Assembly: GCA_035495315.1 (NCBI GenBank)
Contig: DATJGF010000236.1
Span: 1-37,916, forward strand
Length of the DNA: 37,916 nt
Direction of reading: 5' to 3'
Source: DATJGF01 sp035495315
GTDB taxonomy: Bacteria > Verrucomicrobiota > Verrucomicrobiia > Limisphaerales > UBA8199
Numbering within the stretch: the stretch's first letter is position 1; every line of letters starts with the position of its first letter. The notes beneath the pieces are model-generated. The model ran no database searches, had not been told where the DNA came from, and worked only from the letters and a program-made list of their open reading frames with translations. Shown here piece after piece: positions 32,518-37,916 of this stretch. The position numbers were made by a program, and so were the translations under genes.

Positions 32518-34974
32518 GTGCGAAACGAATCCACTTTGGCATCCAAATCCGAAGCACCCGACGCTTCCGAGAGCCGGAAGGTAGCGGAATCCGGTTTGGC
32601 GGCTCCCTGGCGTGGGTGGATTCGTCGGGCGGTCGGTCCTGGAGGTGCGGCACTACTGCTCACGCTGATCCTGATGACCATTCCGCGGTTGCCGCTCGGC
32701 ACGGATGACGATTCTTCCTGGAGTGCAGTACTCGACTACGCGCACCAGAAGGGTCTCCAGTTTGGCGCTGATATCTCGTTTAGTTATGGGCCGCTTGGTT
32801 TCCTCATTACGCCATATTGGTCCCCGTCGGCCCCACTACTGCACGTCACCACGGACATCGTTGTGGCCTTCGGCGTCGCCCTTGGACTTTGTTTGGTCGT
32901 ATGGCGCACTGGACTGCTTTGGCGCTGCCTGACCATCAGCATGTTCACCCTGCTGGCCGCCAACGCCGATCCTCGAATTGAACTCCTGGTTTGTGCCGGT
33001 CTGCTTTGTTGGGGGCTGCTCTGCCTGGTTGGGTCCGGTCCTTCCCACAGGATTGCGGCCGTCGCGTTCACCGCGTTCGCCGTTTTTGCCACGCTGACAA
33101 AAATGACGCTGCTCTTTCCTGCAATCCTAAGCGTGTTCGTTGTTGTGGGTGTGTTGTTTTTTTGGGGTAAAACACGTTTGGCCTTGGCAATTGGATGCGG
33201 CTTTTTAGCGACCTTCTTTCTCGCTTGGATGGGCCTCGGCCAGCATTTCTCAAATCTCGGGTCGTTTCTCAAGTATGGCGTTCTGCTGTCCGCAGGGTAT
33301 GACCAAACGATGTGGGCAAAACCTTTCCCACAAATGCTGGTGCCCGGTGTGATTATTTGTGTTTTAACCGCCACCGTTATTGCCCTGCGCTCCTGGACAG
33401 CCTTCGGTCGCACCGAGCCGTATCGCTTTTGGCGCCGTGCGCTCCTGATAATTTGGCTGCTGGGGTCCCTCTTTGTAATTTGGAAGCACGGCTATGTCCG
33501 TGGCGGGCGCGATCATTTGGTGGTTTTCCTCACGCTGGCTCCAACCATCGCGCTGATCGTTGATGTGTTGCCGTGCCAAACCGCGCGGCTGCGCTTTTAC
33601 GCCAGAGGGTTGGGCCTGATCGGTTGTGCTGTGGCATTGCTGGCCTTTATTTGGTTGTTTGGTGCAAAACCTGCCGCTTTCCTCGGCCGGCCGTTCCTCC
33701 TGGCGGTGACTCACGCCCGCAGCTTGATTCAGCCCGCGCACTACACGCAAACACTGCGCGATTTGCAGGAAGCCGAACGTCAGGCCAATCAGCTGCCGCG
33801 ATTGCGCGCGAAGATTGGACAGGCGAGTGTCGATGTCTTCGGATGCAACCAGGCCTATGCGGTGTTTAACAATCTGAACTACCGCCCGCGTCCGGTTTTC
33901 CAAAGCTACGCTGCTTACTCGGCCCCGTTGATGGATCTCAACGAGCAATTCTATTTCTCTAAAAACGCGCCGGACTCCGTCCTGTTCCGTTTATCTCCAA
34001 TTGATGACCGGTTTCCCGCTTTAGAAGACGCAGCGTTGTTTCGTCATTTGTTGATCAACTATCAACCGCTGGATCTGGAGGGTCCTTTCTTATATCTAAA
34101 ATCAAAACAGCAGCCGGTCGCCCCTAATCTGACGTTGATCCGGGAAGGCGGGGTACATCCGGGTGAAATGATCGGCCTGAAGGATTTCGGCTCCGCTAAT
34201 ATTTGGCTCGAGATAATCCTGGAACCTTCCTTGCTCGGCCAGGCGAGAAAGTTTCTATATCACCCTTCTGAGATCATTCTCACCGCCTGGCGTCAATCCG
34301 GTTCGACTCAAAAGGCGAGTTTCAACGCCCCTGCTCCGATGCTCTCCGCCGGTTTCCTCGCCAGTCCATTGCTGCTGGATAATCGCGATGTGCTCAGGGC
34401 ATATGCCGGCAAACCGGTTATCCGGCCGCATGCCTACTCGATCGACCTCGGCCCAAGGACCGATTATTTGTGGAACCAGGCAATCCGGGTGCGGATTTAC
34501 AAGATCGAAAACCAGTTCGCCACCGCCCCCTCTCCTGACCTTGTGCGGCTGCTCGATTTTCCGGGTTTTGAGACAGCACCGGCTGAGGTCGTCGCGAACA
34601 AACAGAACTTTATTACGGTCGCCGGCCAGCCGGTGCTCTTTTTGCCTCCCGATGGGTTTATGCGATATTCCTTGCCGCCGTCAGTTAAATCAATCCACGG
34701 CGAATACGGGTTTGCGCCGGCGGCGTACGTGCTGGGGGGCGCGACGCAAGGTGCCGAGTTTCGTGTCGAAGAGGAACTACCCGACGGTTCGCTACGCCTT
34801 CTTCATTCAAGGGTGCTGCGTCCCCTGACGAATCTGGAGGACCGCGGGCTGAAGCCTTTTTTCGTTACGTGTCCAGGTAGCGGCACTCGCAAGCTGCTGT
34901 TGCGCGCGCTGCCTCTCGCGGCAAATATTTCACCCTCAGACGTCACCTGTTGGTCAGAAATTGGAATACGGTAG
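32518..34974 (+). CDS. Large polytopic membrane protein with an extracytoplasmic C-terminal half
   Basis: 818 aa, GTG start at 32518. The N-terminal ~40 residues are polar. About ten hydrophobic helices follow between residues 42 and 400, with an early loop LGTDDDSSWSAVLDYAHQKG then FGADISFSYGPLGFL. That arrangement, with acidic residues in the first large loop, recalls GT-C glycosyltransferases (a D-x-D/E-like motif before an aromatic Y-G-P-L-G-F sequence). The last ~400 residues are soluble and contain two beta-rich parts. I do not recognise a named family. The genes on both sides do not fix a role; an envelope polysaccharide or glycolipid function is a guess. The 122-bp gap before it and the GTG leave the exact start uncertain. 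Confidence 0.8.
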   Translation: MRNESTLASKSEAPDASESRKVAESGLAAPWRGWIRRAVGPGGAALLLTLILMTIPRLPLGTDDDSSWSAVLDYAHQKGLQFGADISFSYGPLGFLITPYWSPSAPLLHVTTDIVVAFGVALGLCLVVWRTGLLWRCLTISMFTLLAANADPRIELLVCAGLLCWGLLCLVGSGPSHRIAAVAFTAFAVFATLTKMTLLFPAILSVFVVVGVLFFWGKTRLALAIGCGFLATFFLAWMGLGQHFSNLGSFLKYGVLLSAGYDQTMWAKPFPQMLVPGVIICVLTATVIALRSWTAFGRTEPYRFWRRALLIIWLLGSLFVIWKHGYVRGGRDHLVVFLTLAPTIALIVDVLPCQTARLRFYARGLGLIGCAVALLAFIWLFGAKPAAFLGRPFLLAVTHARSLIQPAHYTQTLRDLQEAERQANQLPRLRAKIGQASVDVFGCNQAYAVFNNLNYRPRPVFQSYAAYSAPLMDLNEQFYFSKNAPDSVLFRLSPIDDRFPALEDAALFRHLLINYQPLDLEGPFLYLKSKQQPVAPNLTLIREGGVHPGEMIGLKDFGSANIWLEIILEPSLLGQARKFLYHPSEIILTAWRQSGSTQKASFNAPAPMLSAGFLASPLLLDNRDVLRAYAGKPVIRPHAYSIDLGPRTDYLWNQAIRVRIYKIENQFATAPSPDLVRLLDFPGFETAPAEVVANKQNFITVAGQPVLFLPPDGFMRYSLPPSVKSIHGEYGFAPAAYVLGGATQGAEFRVEEELPDGSLRLLHSRVLRPLTNLEDRGLKPFFVTCPGSGTRKLLLRALPLAANISPSDVTCWSEIGIR

Positions 34975-35074
34975 GCACGAACCGAACGGAGGTTGTTCAT
35001 TGCGTTCTTTGTCTCCCGAAGAATGTCAAAATCAGTCACTTGCGAAGCTTCGCCGGTCAACATTTCCTGTGAGC

Positions 35075-35107
35075 CTTGCTTGTGTTCTTTGTGCTCTTTT
35101 GTGGCAA
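35075..35107. repeat. Dispersed CACAAAGAACACAA-type repeat
   Basis: The minus strand reads as degenerate CACAAA/GAACACAA units and would encode ATKEHKEHKQ, a peptide that appears wherever this intergenic repeat is translated by mistake. It lies just before the HAD gene. A small hairpin CCGCG-GCTT-CGCGG follows at 35115-35128. Confidence 0.6.
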
Positions 35108-35153
35108 CTCCCCTCCGCGGCTTCGCGGCAGGATTTATGCTCTGTCTACAGGC

Positions 35154-35699
35154 ATGAAGCAAGGCGTCTATATCGAGCGTGACGGCATTTTGAACCGAGC
35201 GCTGATTACACGCCATCAGCAGGTGGCTCCTGTTGCGCTGGAGGATTTTCATGTGCACACCGAGGTGGCGCCTTTGCTCCATGAACTCAAGGCTGCCGGT
35301 CTCACCCTCATCGTTACTACTAATCAGCCTGAGCTTTCCCGGGGGTTGCTCTCCCGCCGCGAAATGGACCGGATGCATCAACAATTGATGCGAGCTTTCC
35401 CGGTCGACGATATCCTGGTTTGCCCCCACGAAGAGATGGATCGTTGTCCCTGCCGCAAACCTAAACCGGGTCTGCTGGTCGAAGGTGCTTTCAAATGGCG
35501 TCTGGACCTGAGCCGTTCGTTCGTGATTAGCGACAAGTGGCAGGATGCTGAAGCCGCGCGTCGCGCCGGGGTTACGTCGCTCCTGTTGGATTCGCCTTGG
35601 CTTGGCAAAGGACACCACGATTATGTGCTGCCAGACCTTCCCACTTTGGTGGAGAAAATCCTGCAGATGACAGTCCCGGTTGGCGCGCTGTCGCGTTGA
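35154..35699 (+). CDS. GmhB-like HAD-superfamily protein with Glu at the nucleophile position
   Basis: 181 aa from the ATG at 35154; the longer frame to 35076 runs through a dispersed repeat and is rejected. The protein resembles D-glycero-D-manno-heptose-1,7-bisphosphate phosphatase and histidinol-phosphatase-type HAD enzymes. The zinc site is complete (Cys90, His92, Cys98, Cys100 in CPHEEMDRCPCRKP), motif II is TTNQ (55-58), motif III Lys103 and motif IV SDKWQD (Asp127, Asp131). Motif I, normally D-x-D-G, reads YIERDG: the nucleophilic Asp is Glu8 (codon GAG) while the acid Asp10 is kept. A normal phospho-aspartyl intermediate is therefore not possible, so activity is doubtful or altered. 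In a normal copy the product would feed ADP-heptose synthesis for the LPS core. Confidence 0.85.
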   Translation: MKQGVYIERDGILNRALITRHQQVAPVALEDFHVHTEVAPLLHELKAAGLTLIVTTNQPELSRGLLSRREMDRMHQQLMRAFPVDDILVCPHEEMDRCPCRKPKPGLLVEGAFKWRLDLSRSFVISDKWQDAEAARRAGVTSLLLDSPWLGKGHHDYVLPDLPTLVEKILQMTVPVGALSR

Positions 35700-35798
35700 T
35701 GCCGATGGCAGCTGGATCGTGACGAAACGATCCGATTGCCGTCAAAACATTCGGCCCCTTGCGTCTCCTGCCTGGGACGAATAGGGTGCTGAACCATC

Positions 35799-36821
35799 GT
35801 GACGGACCGGCCTCCGAGTCTACTGAATCGGCTATCGAGTGCGGCGTGCTACCTCGGCTTGGCGCCGCTGATTGGATTGTCACCGTCTCGAAGATTGAAT
35901 CCCTTTTTCCAACATCACTATGGCTTGGCGATGGCGGCATTTTTCGTTTCTTTGGTAATCCTGCTGGCGGCAATCGCGTTTGAAACCTTGGAGTGCCTTT
36001 TAGTGATTCAAGCCTCCGGTTTCGTTCAGCAACTTGTCCCCCGGTTGCGATGGCTGGGTGTGTGGCTGGATCGTGCCGAGTTTCTCGTATTGCTCGTTAT
36101 CCCATTGGTCTCAATATTGCTGGGCGTATTTGCGCTCGCAGGGTCGCGATTCCAAGTGCGCCTGCTTAGCCGCATTGCGGGGAAGCGATCACTTCACCGA
36201 ATTGCCTTTAGCGTCAATTGTCTGCTGTTAATCAGCATTCCGATCACCATTGTTTTTGCTTTCTGGGCGACTTCATTCACGTGCAGGAGCGTTGATGGTG
36301 CTCGCGTCTATTTTCTCTACGACGAAGGTATCGCCGTGCCAAGGTGGGGCTATGCGATGGGCCTGTATAGAATTTCTTTGCAGGCTCACCGAAACTGGGG
36401 CAACGGAAGCACAGTTCTGGATCGTTTGAATAAGCAGACGCTGTGTTCAGCGTTGGCGAGTGGCAAGGTGGTCATCCTCGCGACGCATGGCGAGGCTGGA
36501 TATGCGGCGACTTATTTCTCCCCGGAAGTCTTCGGAGTATGGCCGGCTGATACTGGCGCCGCTGACGAAACGGGCACGACCCGTTTTCTATGCGTCGGAG
36601 TCCAGGCACCTGACCACGCCTGGAGGCCTGAAACAGTCAAAGTGAACGACCAACTCGAATTGGTGTACCTCTTTGCGTGCAATGCGGGAAAGAAAGCGTC
36701 GCTTTGGCAGGAGCACCTCGCGCCGGCAAAGGTAGTGGCGTATGATCGTTTTTCGACTCTTTTGGACCACGCGCTTTGGTTCGCGTTTACCGGACCAATA
36801 GAAGTGAAAAAGCTGAGATGA
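35799..36821 (+). CDS. Membrane protein with a CHAT/caspase-like His-Cys tail
   Basis: 340 aa, GTG start at 35799. Three hydrophobic helices lie at about 42-65, 96-116 and 136-158; the start of the first (NPFFQHHYGLAMAAFFVSLV) recalls DUF4870-type proteins. From about 165 on the protein is soluble. There GKVVILATHGEAGYAATYF has His230 and ELVYLFACNAGKKASLW has Cys294, each at the end of a hydrophobic strand, the layout of the clan CD peptidase dyad (caspase, CHAT, gingipain). Text after the Cys (HLAPAKVVAYDRF) fits the strand that follows in CHAT domains. I do not recognise a family for the full-length protein. It could be a membrane-tethered protease or a degenerate relative. It ends 21 bases from the convergent leuC-like gene. 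Confidence 0.75.
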   Translation: MTDRPPSLLNRLSSAACYLGLAPLIGLSPSRRLNPFFQHHYGLAMAAFFVSLVILLAAIAFETLECLLVIQASGFVQQLVPRLRWLGVWLDRAEFLVLLVIPLVSILLGVFALAGSRFQVRLLSRIAGKRSLHRIAFSVNCLLLISIPITIVFAFWATSFTCRSVDGARVYFLYDEGIAVPRWGYAMGLYRISLQAHRNWGNGSTVLDRLNKQTLCSALASGKVVILATHGEAGYAATYFSPEVFGVWPADTGAADETGTTRFLCVGVQAPDHAWRPETVKVNDQLELVYLFACNAGKKASLWQEHLAPAKVVAYDRFSTLLDHALWFAFTGPIEVKKLR

Positions 36822-36848
36822 TGTAAGTAGGGACGACCTCCCTCAGCT
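36811..36848. terminator. Possible bidirectional hairpin between convergent genes
   Basis: AGCTGAG (36811-36817) pairs with CTCAGCT (36842-36848), and AGGGA (36829-36833) pairs with TCCCT (36839-36843) inside it. The two stems share a base pair region, so only one forms at a time. It spans the ends of both genes. No T-runs flank it. Confidence 0.3.
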
Positions 36849-37916
36849 CAGATACTCCCGTGGGTCGGTGATCTTCCCGGTCAGCGCGCTGGCGGCAACG
36901 GTTGCCGGCGAGGCCAGAAACACCTGAGACTCTTTATGGCCCATGCGTCCGGGGAAATTGCGGTTGGTGGCGCTGATGCATTTCAACGGGGCATTCATCC
37001 GGCCGAAGGTATCCACCGGGCCACCCAGGCAGGCGGCACATCCGGCGTTTTCGGTCATTTGCACGCCTGCCGCGACGAGGATTTCCCAAACGGTTTGGTC
37101 GCCCCATCGGGCCGTCTGCAGATCCCGCACAATCTCCGGCGTCGCCGGGACACCAAAGGTGTCGATGGTCACCCGCTTACCCTTTAAGACCCGGGCGAAC
37201 TCGAGGAAGTCGCTGGTTTTGCCGCCGGTGCACGAACCGATGTAAGCACGGTCGAGCTTGATTTTGCCGAGTTCCTTTGCGAGTTTGCGCTGGCCGGGAT
37301 CGGGGTGGCACGCAACCGTTGGCTCCAGCTTGCTCAAATCCACTACCAGTTCGTACACAAACTTCTCATCCTTGTCGCGTTCGACCGGCTGATAGTTTGC
37401 TTTGGTGCCGTTCAACTTGCAGCGGTAATCGACAAACGCCTGGGTTTGGGCGTCAAATTCGAAAATGCCATTCTTCCCGCCGGCCTCGATCGCCATGTTG
37501 GCAATGGTCATGCGATCATCGATGCTGAGACTGCTGACTCCTGCGCCGTCGAATTGCATCGCGCGATAGGTCGCGCCATCAAAGCCGATTTCACCGATGC
37601 AATGCAGAATGATGTCCTTGGCCATCACGCCAGGCTGCAATTTGCCTTCGAGCCGGAAGTGCATCGTCTCGGGCACCTTCAACAGCAACTTGCCGGTGCC
37701 CATGACGAACCCGGCGTCGGTATTGCCAATACCCGTCGCAAATTCGTTAAACGCGCCGGCCATGCAGGTATGTGAATCGGTGCCGAAGAGCACTTCACCG
37801 GGTCGCGTATGACCCTTCTGCGGCAGTGCCGTGTGGCAGACACCCGCGTAATGCGAACCGTATTGCCGTTGCAGCATCCCTTTGGACGCATCGAATACCC
37901 AGTGGCCGTTCGGGTC
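36843..37916 (-). CDS. leuC: 3-isopropylmalate dehydratase large subunit-like (aconitase family), C-terminal part
   Basis: The frame is open to the right edge, so the N-terminus is missing; 357 residues are visible, starting DPNGHWVFDASKGML. LeuC with LeuD isomerises 2-isopropylmalate to 3-isopropylmalate in leucine biosynthesis. Visible motifs are GTDSHTCMAGAFNEFATGIG (active-site Asp-Ser-His), the first cluster Cys in IGSCTGGKTSDF and the other two in NAGCAACLGGP, which together hold the [4Fe-4S] cluster. The match is to the LeuC/homoaconitase branch; homoaconitase cannot be excluded. IGSCTGGKTSD differs from the common IGSCTNSRIED. A LeuD partner is not in the window. Confidence 0.88.
   Translation of the reverse strand, partial: DPNGHWVFDASKGMLQRQYGSHYAGVCHTALPQKGHTRPGEVLFGTDSHTCMAGAFNEFATGIGNTDAGFVMGTGKLLLKVPETMHFRLEGKLQPGVMAKDIILHCIGEIGFDGATYRAMQFDGAGVSSLSIDDRMTIANMAIEAGGKNGIFEFDAQTQAFVDYRCKLNGTKANYQPVERDKDEKFVYELVVDLSKLEPTVACHPDPGQRKLAKELGKIKLDRAYIGSCTGGKTSDFLEFARVLKGKRVTIDTFGVPATPEIVRDLQTARWGDQTVWEILVAAGVQMTENAGCAACLGGPVDTFGRMNAPLKCISATNRNFPGRMGHKESQVFLASPATVAASALTGKITDPREYLS

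Noticed and set aside
35076..35153. Upstream extension of the HAD protein
   Set aside because: The 26 extra codons run through a dispersed repeat and a GC hairpin, while the ATG at 35154 gives a normal HAD start with motif I at residues 8-11.
34803..35618. 271-codon minus-strand frame across the HAD gene
   Set aside because: Its middle is the TKEHKEHK peptide of a dispersed repeat, and the rest is antisense to the conserved HAD motifs.
1..37916. tRNA, rRNA, riboswitch or insertion sequence
   Set aside because: I looked for cloverleaf-like ends, conserved rRNA words, typical riboswitch cores and transposase motifs and found none; short RNA genes could still be missed by eye.

Overview
The window looks like a chromosomal segment of a free-living, GC-rich, Gram-negative bacterium, most likely from the Verrucomicrobiota (a Limisphaerales/Pedosphaera-like soil or freshwater lineage). 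The reasons are LPS genes (lpxK, an LpxL-type acyltransferase, a family 9 heptosyltransferase), a Tat-exported Gfo/Idh/MocA dehydrogenase beside secreted carbohydrate-active proteins, few Shine-Dalgarno sites, and dispersed hairpin repeats of a kind I associate with such genomes. The lineage is inferred from gene content, not from a marker gene.

Layout. 1-2000: the N-terminal end of an unrecognised minus-strand gene, a gene-free stretch with two dispersed repeats, a GNAT acetyltransferase and a small DUF1801-like protein (both minus). 2088-14389: a plus-strand complex I operon in the order nuoA-B-C-D, a 520-bp repeat-filled gap, then nuoH-I-J-K, a MrpD/NuoL-like subunit, an 84-aa membrane protein, a second longer NuoL/MrpD-like subunit with a lateral-helix tail, nuoM and nuoN. 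The NADH-input module nuoE/F/G is absent and there are four antiporter-like subunits instead of three. A GltD/NfnB-like FAD/Fe-S oxidoreductase follows nuoN (14470-15894) and may supply electrons. A 33-bp inverted repeat then closes this unit against a convergent secreted alpha/beta hydrolase.

16067-24055: the secreted hydrolase (minus), a divergent secreted DUF4139-like protein (plus), a minus-strand envelope operon lpxK-lpxL-waaF, and a NarL/LuxR response regulator (minus). 24270-32395: a minus-strand pair (exported DUF192 protein, then a Gfo/Idh/MocA protein whose N-terminus is built from a dispersed repeat), followed by a plus-strand run of exported proteins: a Tat-signal Gfo/Idh/MocA oxidoreductase, a clan GH-A-like glycosidase, a BNR-4 propeller protein and a TraB/GumN-like protein. 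This run may be a small polysaccharide-processing locus. 32518-37916: a large polytopic membrane protein, a GmhB-like HAD protein with Glu in place of the nucleophilic Asp, a membrane protein with a CHAT/caspase-like His-Cys tail, and the 3' part of a LeuC-type aconitase-family dehydratase (minus) running off the right edge.

The most unusual aspects are: (i) the four-antiporter complex I without NuoEFG; (ii) a family of hairpins whose stems vary by compensation while TTCA/TGAA-type loops stay constant, filling the place where nuoEFG would sit; (iii) dispersed repeats recruited into coding sequence in nuoC and in a Gfo/Idh gene; (iv) two proteins with altered or unexpected catalytic signatures (HAD with E8; membrane CHAT-like protein). 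No tRNA, rRNA, transposase or CRISPR array was seen.
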